Assembly: GCA_019400425.1 (NCBI GenBank)
Contig: JAFREE010000049.1
Location: 1 to 64,000 of the forward strand
Origin: Hymenochaete sp. R1
Taxonomy: Eukaryota; Basidiomycota; Agaricomycetes; Hymenochaetales; Hymenochaetaceae
Reading direction: 5' to 3'
Length of the DNA stretch: 64,000 bases
Shown here in pieces: positions 12,173 through 23,732 of the stretch. The notes beneath the pieces are model-generated. The model searched no databases and was not told where the DNA came from. It saw nothing but the letters and a program-made list of their open reading frames with translations. The first letter of the stretch is position 1. The number at the start of each line of letters is the position of its first letter. Both the position numbers and the translations under genes were made by a program.

Positions 12173-12272
12173 TGGTAAGCAACGTCTTAGCAACGCTACC
12201 GAACAGAGCCCTGGTGTCTGTCTGAGGAGGTCAGACTTGAACGTTCGCCTACACCATTACACCACAACTAGA

Positions 12273-13563
12273 ATGTGCGGGAAATTTACATTTGCCATTC
12301 CTGTAGGCCCTCAAATCATGCGCTGGAGTCGAAGTTAGTGTTGATTGCCAAATTTGTGCATAGATAACACAGGTTATCCAAAACATTCAGAACGACCCCA
12401 ATCTCAACTTCGCGGACGAGTGCGCAGGCGAAGATGGCTATCATCCTAGGTATAACATTGCTCCTCGTACCTGATCAGCAGTAATAAGAAGACGAAACCC
12501 AGATGTTCACAGCCGAAGTCGCAATACGGACGACGTGGATGAGAAGGTCGACAAGGATTGCGTAACGAAAGAAGACAAGTCACCGGCAGAAACTGAAGAC
12601 AAGGAGCCGCATTTGAACATCATCCAATCGATGAAATGGGGTCTTGTTCCACATTGTAGTAAGCACGAATATACGGGCTTGAACACGATTAATGCAAAAG
12701 GAGAGACGCTCGTCGAAGGTAAAGGAATGTGGGGAAGTATCAAGGGAAAGAAGCGCTGGGTGGTTGACTGTCAAGGGTGAGTTTCTATATAAGATATTTT
12801 TGGATCAGATGACTCACTTACGGAGGTTCTATATTATTGTTCGTCTGCAGGTACTACGAATGGCTGAATAAAGGCAAAGAACGAACCCCTTACTTTACGA
12901 AGCACAAGATGGTAAACTCATGCTCTTGGCGGGTCTCTACGACAGTCACGGTGTTGTTCTTGAAGGCACTTCAGACCTTTTCTTTACCTTCACTAATATC
13001 ACTACTTCCGCTTCTTCGTCTCTGTCGTTCCTCCATGACCGTATGCCCCTTATCCTCCGTTCGCCTACACAAATCGCCCGGTGGCTCGATATATCGAAGC
13101 AAGAATGGACACCCACGCCCGCGAAACTTGTCAAGCCATATTCTATCCCTGCCTTGACTCCGTTATCAAAGTCAAAGTTTGGTAGAGAGGATGGACTTAA
13201 ATGCTACGCCGTGCCTTCGGAGGTAGGTCAAGTCGAAACCGAAAGCCGACGTTCATCGAGCCTGTGAAGAAGAGGCGGGACGGCATTGAAGCGATGTTCT
13301 CGCGAGCGGCTAAAAGGCAGACGGAGACGAAGCCAAAATTGAACGACATAAGAAGTCGGGAAGAGCCTAGGTGACGAGGAGAGTCTAAGGCATCTGTCGA
13401 GATCGAAGAACGCCGGTGCAGGAAACGTGAAAGAGACTCCAGCGTTGAGATTTTGGGCGGTCCGCCTCCCTCAGAGTTGCCGAAACAGTCCATTTCAAAA
13501 ACCGACCCACCTTCACCCACAAAATTTATCAAAGTGGCATCTTTTCTTAGAGAAAATAGTTAA
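12273..13563 (+). pseudogene. broken SRAP-domain gene (HMCES/YedK-type abasic-site DNA protease family)
   Basis: SRAP proteins form a thiazolidine link between Cys2 and abasic sites in single-stranded DNA. The reading begins MCGKFTFAIP with the catalytic Cys2. An exon with YHPRYNIAPRT follows, then MKWGLVPHCSK, NAKGETLVEGKGMWGSIKG, YYEWLNKGKERTPYF, the His-containing FLHDRMPLILR, ARWLDISKQEWTP and LKCYAVPSEVG: the family's blocks in order. A Lys/Pro-rich tail ends FIKVASFLREN, which resembles a PIP-type end. Lesions: in-frame TGA at 12472-12474 just after NIAPRT, a 1-nt deletion near 12905-12908, another near 13246, and an in-frame TGA at 13372-13374. Codons flanking each lesion continue the family sequence in the shifted frame, so these look like true breaks rather than introns. 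Introns appear near 12330-12370 and 12778-12850. Confidence 0.8.
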
Positions 13564-14582
13564 AAGCGGATGCTCGACTGCGCGGCACGGCTATATTTGT
13601 TTGTTTTCTCTCACTTGATTTTAACAGGAGGATGGATCCGCCCCAGCAAAGTCGATATATTTGACTACTATTCAAAGCTGTTTAATATTAAAAGCTTTTA
13701 CTCCCGTGTGTCGATTGAAGCAGATGTTTACGGGAACAACGAAGTTGGACGTATAGGATGGGGCGCGTGTTGGATGGGGGGGGGGGGGGGGAGGGGAAGG
13801 GAGGGTATATTTATATGTCCTCCATTCCGGTAATAACATTAATGTGAGTCAAGTCTCCCGTATCGTCTTGCCTTTGCTCACATCATCTTACAGGCAACAA
13901 AAGCGCTCACAGGCCAAACAAAGTTTGAGGAGAAGCCTTTTTCAATGCTTGATTACGTGATTGTTCTCCGACAAACGATGCGACCACACCCTTAAATTCC
14001 TTTGTGCACTCGTCAAGATATATATGGAGGACGATTCCGTAAGTGAATGGGGAATCTCTGCTTTGACAATGTTTCGCCACAGGTCTTCCTGCATACCCTC
14101 AAGCTCCAGCCTATCCGAGACGGAATGTAATACATAAGTGCATCCTCTTTACCGAGTCGATTGCGTTCAGGTCGGTGTTGCACATATCATATGATTGAAC
14201 AATTGCTTCTAATCCGGTGGCGCCGTCCGAGGAGACTTCGTAATGGTTGCAATGGCTGACTGCCCGGAGCTCGGTTCGCCGCATCTCGATTTTAGGAGGT
14301 ACGGTTCTCAGCCACAAGGACATACATTATTTATATTACATACTAGATGAACGCTTCTGATCGCAAGTGGCGATACTCCCGACAGTGCGTTGGTCACTAT
14401 GCTTTTCTTCCTTCTCGAGAAGAGAAACCCCCATTAACATTTTGTGGCGGAAGAAGAGATGCGAATCGGATAGGACGGCTCATTAATGTATAAAAGAGGA
14501 CCGCCTATGCTATGAACACCATCGATATATCTTGCACAGTCAGCGAAAAACTCCTCTCAATTAAATCCTCAAGCATTTAATC
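13564..14582. other. no gene recognised; contains a 16-nt G run
   Basis: A run of 16 G residues lies at 13776-13791, followed by GAGGGGAAGGGAGGG. I see no supported coding sequence. Confidence 0.4.
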
Positions 14583-15070
14583 ATGCGGTCAAACACAGAC
14601 GTCCAAGATGATACTCTGGATGCCAGTCAAGTCGCTCGACTGCAAACGGGTGAGTAAGCACAGTCACCTCTTCTACCCTTTCCCCCCTTTCCATGACTTC
14701 ATTTTTATGCAGCTGATGCATTTTCTTTTCAATTTAAACCAGAGTTCACTGAATTGTTATCTGACCTCGCAGACAAAGAGAAACATGGCGAATCGGCCAT
14801 CAAAGTGACAGGAAGCCTCGAAATTCAGACCAATATCCCCGCTCGTACTAATCGTAAGCATTTTCTCGTTATTGTTTTCTATGATTTTCTAGAAAAAAAA
14901 ATTGACTCGTCAATGAAGTGATATTTCATAGAGTCAACCTTACGACGGGGGAGCAACTCGCCCCAAAACGGAAGCCGATCATTCATAGCGAGTGCGAGTT
15001 CTCCGAAGAATTAGAACAAAAAGCAAAGGGGATATGGAAGGAATGGATTACGCTTGAATGCGATCTATAA
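14583..15070 (+). CDS. possible small spliced gene of unknown function, 104 aa
   Basis: I do not recognise this protein. Three candidate exons (14583-14649, 14743-14853, 14934-15070) join with GT-AG introns of 93 and 80 nt into one 315-nt frame from ATG to TAA. The translation is hydrophilic and acidic: it begins MRSNTDVQDDTLDASQVARL, continues with EFTELLSDLADKEKHGES, and ends GIWKEWITLECDL. No signal peptide or membrane segment is seen. The start follows an A-rich leader. The evidence is only splice-site quality and frame continuity, so it could be a chance construct. The third-exon acceptor was chosen as the second of two adjacent AGs because it gives the longer frame. Confidence 0.4.
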
Positions 15071-17849
15071 TGATGATTTTAAAGAATGACTTGCCACCGG
15101 AGCTCATGTGCTGACACACCATTCAATACAGTGTATCCCAAACACTTGGGTCGCTCATTGATGGTACTTAATAGGAGTAATAAATAAAAGACATATTAAC
15201 TTATCGCTCAGTTCCCGGGAACATAAAGCAACGAAGCTGAAAAACAGCGCGCGGAATCAGAAGTGATTCAGGAAAGGCCGAATGCTAACAGTCGGGAGCT
15301 GTCTGATTTGGAGTCCAGGAGAACAAACTTTGAGGCTCTATTCAAGGCTTGTACCAGGCTGTATGAGTAGGAGTTTCCCTGCTCTACGAATTTCACAAGT
15401 GACGGTGGCTGATTGAGTGAGATTGAGATATATACTTGAAACAGGTCTACATACACTGGCATTCCCGTATTTATGCCGCCAGACACGCTTATACGCTTCC
15501 ACGGCTTGAAGGAGGATGCGAAAAAAGGCAGCCGTGATCGACAACTTGAAGCATTGCACACAACCGTTCAATAAGACAGAGTCGGGCCCACTTTCCGCTG
15601 GCGTGCATGCGAGAACCAGCGGAGACATTCCTGATTTGCTTTTAATCCGGTGGCTACTTTTAGGGAGTAGTCGTTGCTTTTCGAGAACGCGGCAGGAGTG
15701 AATGCAATACCCGCCACATTTCGACCGGAGAGTTTTGCGGTATTCTGCGGCGACAGTTGCTTTTCGAAAGGCGCGAGTCCAATTTCTGTTCGTACATGGC
15801 GCTTAGCTTTGACGATGCGGCGAGCGCAAAAGCACCCTCTTTCACGACTCTTGGATCTATGGAGGAAACGCAATGGTACTTTTACCTCCTTCCAGCACCC
15901 GCAAAGCCGGTTTAAGTATCGTAGGCCCGGGGAGAAAGAAACATGCATTTTCTCCTTGTGCCAGTCCGCCTTGGCAAGTTCCGGTCGCGAGCTGAGGAGA
16001 GAGAGAGAAGGTCTGTGAGCAAAGAGAATATGACAACAGGTACGCTCGCTTCGTGTCTCTCTCTCTCTCTGCTCCTTCCCTTATTCACTTCTCTTTCCCG
16101 TTCATCATCTCTGAGCAGCAATATCTAACTTGACCCGCCCTCCTTATCCTTCCCTATGCGTCGGCGCGTAGTTTTGTTTATGAGGCTTCGCATCGCGTAC
16201 CTAAACAATCGAGCTGCATGGTTAGCTTCATTACTAGTAAAGTTCCGCTCCTATCGCGAACTATAGACCATTTCTTCAAAAACAATAATGTCCGCATCGG
16301 AATTTTCGGTTGCGTGTAACCATCTTCTCGATTTTTTTGGTGATACACAAAACAATCCTATTTATCTGTGCGCGACCATGGAACTGTTGGCGCAACTAAT
16401 AGATTTTCAACGGGTGAAAATATGATATGCTGATAGCACACCCTACTATAGACCTACATGAAGCAGATGGTGAGTTTACGATGGGGAAGCAACGTTACTG
16501 CACGCACATCATGGTCAAATAAGTATTTGCTGTGACGATAAAAATATATGTGAGCAAAGTCAATACTCCTGATGAGTCCAGCACTGGGTCGGAGAACACC
16601 TCAGGGTGATACGGCCGACGGAAGAAGCTGCGGAGTTTAACGGGGAAAGTCGTCTAATGTTCTCGAGATGTGGCAGGCTCCAGTTCTCAGCGACGGAGCC
16701 TTGTCAAAGACTGACAATAGCTACCTAGTGTTCTTCGAGGTCGACTGTTTGAGCGTATCAAGTTTGGATGTAGCCCAATCAGCTTCTTCAAGGCATTAGC
16801 ACGTTGCTGAGATGTATCTTGTAGGGAGATACAAGAATATTCACGGTCTTTCGCAGCGAATGATCTGCTTCTAAGTGCATTGATTTTAAGGTGTAAGGGA
16901 CTGTGTCTCGATACGTTCATGTACGTCGGGTCGCTCGGGAGATCCAAAAAAGCCTGTCTGAAGCAAACAGAATGGATTGCTAGTGAGCGTGGTAAGCGTT
17001 TGTGACGATTTCATCAAAAAGATAGAGTGATTCGTACACTGTGAAGGACTTGGCTCCGAAAGCCACGTTGGAAATCAATGGCCTTTCGCAAGTCGTGGTC
17101 CGTAGATTGTTTGGGATCGTAAGTAACTTCTACGTTGATTCGCCTCTAAAGGTTGGATATTCCCATTAAAGAAACAATCAATCCTCGGCCGCCTATTCGC
17201 AGATGGACAACCAAGCTTCCGGAACAAGAGTGGCCGCATGTGGCATTTCGACTAGACCTCGTAATGCGCGAATTGGTCGGATGAAGCGACTACAACACAC
17301 TTAACCTGGCGAAGAAAGACGCAGCGAAGATGAAGTCACTGATTGGCATGGCAGTACAGACAGACAGGGTACTGGCATCTCGGACTTTGCCGATCAATGA
17401 CTAAGCATATGACCAAGCATAATTGGACGCAAGAAGCCTAATCTAATTACGTCAGTAATACTAGTGTAGTAAGCCCCAAGATCCCAGATTCTCTGGACCT
17501 AAACCCAGCATACTCTTGAACACTAACGCGACATCCAGTACGCATCACTCAAACACATACCACTCTGTGTGTTTAACATAGCCAAGAAAGAGAGCATCAA
17601 ATTATCGGCCGATAATGCAGAGACAGCTTGATGCTAAGACGGCGCCGAATCCTAAGCGGGCAGTGCTGAGAGCACACCATTGCCATCACCCGTTTTTGCC
17701 GCAGCACGGCAACACGACCGGCTCACTCTCTTATGTGGACACCCATCCCCCGCTGCTCACCGCTTGCATTGGAACCTCCAGTCTTCCTACTCTCATCTGA
17801 CGTGTCCTGTATGGACAACAGGCTAGCAGACCTTCGGTTCTGACGCGCG
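15071..17849. other. 2.8 kb without a recognised gene
   Basis: Open frames exist on both strands (for example 15568-15948 minus), but none has a family motif or a convincing intron pattern. A GAGAGAGAGA tract near 15998 and a TCTCTCTCTC tract near 16054-16070 could pair with each other. Confidence 0.35.
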
Positions 17850-20364
17850 ATGACGGACACTGGTACCAATACAGACATGTCTGAATTTGGAACGCCGATG
17901 GAGGGATACCCCTCGGAATCAACACGATCGCACTTGATCTCGCCACAACAAGGAGCCCAGGATACTAGAGCAAGTTCAAGGGAGAGGAAATCTTTCGAAA
18001 TGGGACTCGCCGCTGAAGACGATATCGATGCAGTTCAAGCTCTCATCGCCAAACGTATTTCAAGGATTGGTACATCTCCAGGTGTTGAAGAAGCTCGTTC
18101 GAATTCGCTCTCGTCGGAGTGGTCAGGAGATGAGGGTAACCATCAGGTATGTGATCTTACTCATGTCAGTCGCTCTCGAGCTAATGTAGTTGGTTGACAG
18201 CCTATCACTGGAGTGTTGGGAAGTACGGATAACTTCACAGACGAATCTGGAATGACCATGGTTATTCCTCAAGTTGGCGACCTTGCGAAGCCAAAAGACC
18301 TTTTAGACGATGAAGTGCGCACTTGCTATTGAATGCATGTCAACTATTTTGACCAAAGTAACAGAGTGTCGTAATCACACATAATCCTGCGGGGCCCATC
18401 TCGAGGACACCAGTAGATATGGTAAAGGAGCCCGAACACTCTACGCCCAATCATGGGAAGGTAAGTATCCTATAAAAGTGTATGGCTGTGTTCGTCTCAA
18501 TTCCAACTTTTTACCCTAGCCTCAGGTGGACAACGCTGAAAGTGCCTCAGTGAACCTGTCAGATCTTTCCCATCCCTTCAAAGCCATGAACATAAACTCT
18601 TTAGAGCATACTCCCCTGGACAACTGTCCTAATATAGGCGCTCCACCATCCTATACCAACGTGCGTTTTCTCCTAAGTCATTCAATATCAATATCATCTG
18701 ACCTATAAGTTCTATTTGAATCTTTATAGACACCATCAAGTTCGCACGCGGAGCTGAGCCCCATTTCATCCCTCCGCAGTCCATTTGACTTTCCTTCAAC
18801 GCTTCGTCAGGCCGATTCAGCCACAAGTCCGAGTCCACAGACCATACAACCTCTGAAACCCGTGAATAGACGTTTAGCGGGAGCTGCGGATCCTGGCTTC
18901 GGCTTCCCAGTACCCACGCCGCCTCCGCAACGGACCCACCTAAATCAAAGCTATACTCCACCGAATCCTCAAACGATCTCACAGGGAATCTCTTTTGGAT
19001 ACATACACCCCCCTTCCTTAAGCCCACCTCCCGACCCTAACCTCATCCGTCCCTCGAGTTCTTCACCGCCTGTTATGCTTGTTCAGCCGAGCCCAAGGGT
19101 CGCTCATCCAAGCATTCCCTTGCTTTCGCTTGACCTGCAAGACCCTACTTCAAACCCGGACTCGTCATTACTGCCACCTCCGAGGACACTCGGCCAAAGA
19201 CGCCATTCCAGTGCGATGCTGAGTCCGATATCTGACTCACCCGCGGACGAAGCCCATGGAAACTTAGGTGTGGGAAATGGTGGAAGCAGGCTCGTCCCAG
19301 TTTATCAGCCCGAGTTGAAGCGGTTCTCACTCGTGGACGGCGGAGCTCAAGTTGCATCAGCCAGGTTGGGCCATGGGAGGCGTACGTCCGGTCAGGCGCC
19401 GCCTATGCCAACTGCGGCCACGGGGTCGACGATGGATGGCTACGGGGCTGTGACGCGAGGAAGCATCGCGTTCCCCCAAGGGCAATGGGGTGGGCCGAAC
19501 GATGTTAGTGTACCCGTCCCAGGTGCTTATGGCTACGGGTACCCCGCGGAGAATGGTGGATACGGTACTCGGCCTTTCACACGTTCCACACCTTCTCAAC
19601 ACCGGTCACAATCGTCTACTCCTTCCTCATCTCAGCAACCAAGCCCCGAGCCAACATCGCGTCAGACTGTCGGTTTCCGCCGGCCTCGCCCTGGTGCAGG
19701 TGAAAATCTCCTTACCCCTAATCAACATCCAAGTGCGCGCTTTTCAACATTCGACGAGATGGGAATCCAGAGCTTTGCGATGGCGAATGGGAAAAGTGAG
19801 AAGACGGTCGACTCAGCGAAGAAGAAAGAGGAACTCATGAAAAAGATGGAGAAGGAGAAGGAAAGGGAGGCGAGGAGGAAGAAGAAGCGGGAGAGCGCGT
19901 TTGGGTTCGGGATCGGAGCGAAGGCGAGGGAAAGCGATGGGTCAAGGCCGAGCTCCAGCGCAGGTAATGGGACAGGAATGATCTCGGAAACGGAGTCGCG
20001 GCAGAGTTCGAAGTCGAGAGAAAGGGTTAGGGATCGAGACACGAGTCGGGAGGGCTTCACGCCGCCTTCCATTCCCGTTCCACTATACGAAGCCCGATAC
20101 AATGACGACCAATTCCGAAGGAGCCTTGACCGACCAGATTCTCGACATTCCTCTCTCGCCAACGGTAACCCGAACATCAGTAATGTTTTCGAACCACCGC
20201 CGAGGATTGGCGCTGATACTCCAGTATCTGCTTCCGAAAGTCTGCCGGGCTCGCTTGGTGGCGGTGGAAGAGGGACACCTACTTCCGGCCGGAAGCACCT
20301 CAAGAAGAAAAAGTCGTCCGCAAAGGAGAAGGAGAAAGAGGAGAAGGGATGTGTTATTATGTGA
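17850..20364 (+). CDS. large Pro/Ser-rich low-complexity protein with a C-terminal CaaX box, 5 exons, 760 aa
   Basis: I recognise no enzymatic domain. Exons: 17850-18146, 18201-18314, 18365-18460, 18520-18660, 18730-20364; every junction is phase 0 and the total is 2283 nt. Most of the protein is disordered, rich in Ser, Pro and Gly, with many SP and TP sites. Around residues 585-620 is a strongly charged Lys/Glu stretch (KKKEELMKKMEKEKE, then RRKKKRE) that may form a helix. The last residues are a lysine-rich segment followed by GCVIM, a CaaX box. With Met last, farnesylation is the likelier lipid, so the protein is expected at a membrane face. It converges with ferrochelatase. The role is unknown; a membrane-linked scaffold is only a guess. 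Confidence 0.75.
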
Positions 20365-21171
20365 AGGGAAGTGTCTCCACTGACCTCGGTCTGTCTCGAC
20401 GAAATCGGGGATCGAAGGAGATCTGTCTACTTGATACCTTGTCTAATGTGCTACTCATAAGTTACTTTATAACCCTCAGCTTCTTGCATTACTTTTGTTT
20501 TTGTTTTTTTTTGCTCGTCCTCGCATCTTCCCCATGTTTCTTTTCTTTGTTTCATCTTTCTGCGCACTGAAACTATCATCATTCTTTATGACCCGGCCCA
20601 CTAACATCGTCATCATACGGACCTTAACTCACTACTTTCATTCGCTCATGGACATTATTTATTTCGACATCTTATGCTTTGTATACGCGGTTCTGATCCA
20701 CTCTTGCTCTTTTAGATACCAACTTTATTGCACTTCAAGTTCCCGATCGTATTATCCCTGTCATTAACCCAACGCCTACAGTTCGCTTCACGGATAACAG
20801 CATGGCTGGCTGCCTCATTTGAAAGGCATACGGTATAAGCGTCCAAAAATTCTACGCTTGCAAAATTGCGTTGAAGGAGTGGAGAATGCAAATGACATGC
20901 ACGTTGAATGCACAAAATGAGATAAAGACAGATTGGTACTCTCGGTGGACGGACCAGACCCTTGCATTATCACCTACCTCCCTTGCAGTATCACATTGTG
21001 GATACTTTCCTCCTGCATTATATAACATTTAGAATCTGTTGTGTCGGAAGTCCCCTTTAAAAAACTTCTAATAGCTCTCTACTCAGTTTTATGCCATTTT
21101 GTATATCTTAGAGAGTAGAGTCAATATGCAATTGGATGTACATTAAGAGATCAAAAACTAAGAATTAATAT
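20365..21171. other. shared 3' region of two convergent genes
   Basis: T-rich sequence between the stop codons of the CaaX-protein gene and ferrochelatase. It is probably both 3' untranslated regions. No further gene is seen. Confidence 0.5.
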
Positions 21172-22643
21172 TCATGTCAAAGCTGCTTCCAGCGATCCAT
21201 CCGGTATTGACGAGTCACCACCTTTAGCAAACCAAGCCTTCTGCCGCCCGCAAGTCGAGCTGGTGCACCCCGGACACCGGAGCAGCATTTGCGGACTGGT
21301 TGGCCCTCTAATACCGGATGTGCAGTCACGGAGATGTGAAGAAACAATATCAGCAAGAGCACGAATGAAAACGGGTGAGTCGTTGAGTGATTCGGCACGT
21401 GCGACTTGCATGCCCAGCTGCAAAGGCGAAGGATGGTACGTCAGTTCCTGGCGAATAAAGAAAGGCATCACAGAGGAAATAAATGCTCGTACCTCTTCAG
21501 CCTCCTTCACATACTCCAAATCCAGCTCGTACAAAGTCTCAATATGATCACTCGTGAATGCGATCGGCACCAACACCGCATCCTTCTTTCCCAGCCTCGC
21601 GAGTCCCTTCAGTGCTTCCCCAGTCTGCATCCCCATCCACGCCCTCGGACCCACTTGACTCTGCCAGACCAGACGATGCGGATTCCGTTCCTGTATGAGC
21701 TCGTGCTCCATCACGCGCGATACAGTTGCAGCAACCTCCGCGACGTAAGGATCTCCGCGATTGACGACGCTCATCGGGAGGGAATGTGCAGAGAAGAGGA
21801 TCGTGGCGCTGGCACGTTGAGATGGTGGGAAACGTTGGAGGGCGGAGGAGACGCGTTCGGCGACTGAGGTGATGAAGCCCGGGTGGGTGCCCCAGCGGTC
21901 TATCACGGACCATTCGATGTCGTCCCCTCGTGCACGACGGAAAAGTTCGTTTAAGCTGCTACCAGTTGTACTACAGCTAATCAATCGTTCTGATTAGACG
22001 ACGAAACTCGTTCGGAAAGAGAATGATGCGTACCTGTACTGTGGGTATTGTGTGAACGCAATCGCCCGCCTGACCCCATCCTTCCTCATCTCGTCTAAAC
22101 ACGCCTCCGTCATCGGCCTCGCATACCGAAAAGCAACGTAACTCTTGTGCGGTGCCGTCTCTGGGTGCAGTTCATCGAGCAGTTTGGTCATTCGTTCGCC
22201 CTGGAGCTCCGTATACTTGAGGATAGGCGAGCCGCCGCCGATGGCTTCGTATTGGGCTTCGATCTTGGGCGTGCGCCGTTTGGCTATTAAGGGCGCAAGG
22301 AGGCGTTGAAAGGGAAGAGGTATGAGGTCGCCGTCGAGAAAAAGGTTTCTGAGAAAGTCGTGGACTTCCGGGAGCTGGGTTCGTCGTTAGCTTTGCCTCT
22401 GTAAAGCGGTCGGAACACGTACCGTTGACGGACCACCCATATTCATCATAACAACGGCTGTATACCTTCCTCAGACGAAGTCAAAGTAAAACTGAAAGCA
22501 TGCTCACCTGTGGGCCTTCGAGAGAGTTGATGAGTTCATTGCTAATGGTAGAGAGCAAGAAACACTCACGGCTTGCCAGAAGAGTTATGTGCCGAGGCAT
22601 ACGAGCGGCCCAGCGACCGCAATACCGACCTTGCTGGATTCAT
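21172..22643 (-). CDS. HEM15: ferrochelatase (protoheme ferro-lyase), mitochondrial, 5 exons, 395 aa
   Basis: Inserts Fe2+ into protoporphyrin IX, the last step of heme synthesis, at the inner mitochondrial membrane. Exons: 22643-22570, 22465-22423, 22374-22034, 21976-21493, 21417-21172; 1188 nt in frame. The N-terminus ([19 protein letters not shown]) is a basic, Ser-rich presequence. It is followed by [41 protein letters not shown], the catalytic His in [18 protein letters not shown], and [13 protein letters not shown] with the acidic active-site residues. The four [2Fe-2S] ligands known from the animal enzyme are present: one Cys in QYSCS and three in CPGCTSSTC (C-x2-C-x4-C). The fourth intron (21492-21418) is 75 nt and stop-free. 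I treat it as an intron because it interrupts [16 protein letters not shown]. Confidence 0.95.
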
Positions 22644-23732
22644 TTCTTCTCGACGCTTTTAAATGCCTTTATTAACGTTGAAGGTCTCCTTGGCGCTGCC
22701 CTCGCTGCTGTCGTCGTCGTGGAAGAAATACAAGATGGTGTGTGCTGTGAGAGTTGGTATGCATCGGAGGATCGAGAGCAGTGACGACACGGAGGCGAGA
22801 AAATCCGGTACGGTGCTCAGGGATCGAAGGGTGTCCAATCAGAACGCGGTCTTTTCCATTCGTGAGAGCATACTTAGTAAAACGTCATTTACAATACATC
22901 GGAAACTGGACTATTGAGTTTTTCTTTCTTTAAATAATAGAATTTACCACTCGAGTATCGGTGGTACTGTTCAACGACTTCTGTCTCTCCGACAACATAT
23001 TTCTAATCGAAAGGAACTAAATACCTGAAGAAAGTTGCTGTCGGCGGATTACTTCTCTTCCTACCAACTTCATCCGCATAGACATCGCCTAAGACTTCTG
23101 CTGTGCACTCAACCACCACGGTAAAACCCAGATCACATCCTTCTAACACTGATAACTCTGCACGTCTGAAATGAATGTCTCAGCTTAGTCCGTAGTGAAT
23201 GATAGGAAGCTGTGTATAATACCTGAAATGAATGTCTAGGTACATGATAGTAAGATACAGTAATGTGAATGAAAAGGTGTTAAATCTCACCTCAGCTTAG
23301 TCCGTAGTGAATGATAGGAAGCTGAGGTTCGAATGTGTAGTCTACGGTCTTGAATGTAATGGGAAACAATTCGGCTGACACATGCTTATAAATATATGAG
23401 GGTTCGGTGGAGATCAAAATCGGTGTCTGCTCGGACGGAAGTAAGAAGAATGGCTGCGTCCTCAACAACTGGCAACTTGAAAGAAACGATGCAGGCCCGG
23501 AGTGTCTAGTTGTCGTGCATGAGTTGCTGTGCCACAGTGCATTGGTCGACCGCCCGAGCTGATATCTGCTTTCCAGATGTGTGTACAATGACAAGCTTGA
23601 TGAGAGGATCGGTTCGAATTAAGAGATGATGACGTAATATAGCTATCGCCTAAATGCATGCCAATCACTCGATCCTCAACCTTCGACTTATTCAGTTGCC
23701 TCGCGATTCTTCCTCCTTCACTGACCACAACA
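22644..23732. promoter_or_regulatory. divergent region between ferrochelatase and MED31
   Basis: The two start codons lie 1.1 kb apart and face away from each other, so both promoters should be here. No open frame is convincing. The region holds the direct repeats listed separately. Confidence 0.45.
23166..23324. repeat. short direct repeats in the divergent promoter region
   Basis: A 32-nt sequence starting CAGCTTAGTCCGTAG and ending GATAGGAAGCTG occurs identically at 23181-23212 and 23293-23324. Its ends (CAGCTT and AAGCTG) are inverted to each other. A second motif, CTGAAATGAATGTCT, occurs at about 23166 and 23223. Confidence 0.85.

Larger units (their letters stand above)
11340..12215. 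mobile_element. 876-bp element with 62-bp inverted ends (MITE- or SINE-like), no coding capacity
   Basis: The left end (11340-11401) and the reverse complement of the right end (12154-12215) match at 59 of 62 positions. The ends read ACC(T/A)GGGCTCTGTTCGG inward to CTATCTACGCTTAGAG. Inside there is a tandem duplication of about 218 bp. No transposase-like frame is present, so if mobile it is non-autonomous. I could not find a clear target-site duplication, which leaves open that these are two facing copies of a shorter repeat. Confidence 0.6.

Noticed and set aside
12216..12265. A functional tRNA gene
   Set aside because: A-box-like and B-box-like stretches are present, but there is no room for an anticodon arm and no acceptor stem pairing.
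15998..16070. GA and TC tracts as a functional hairpin
   Set aside because: Simple-sequence tracts pair by composition alone, and nothing nearby suggests a function.
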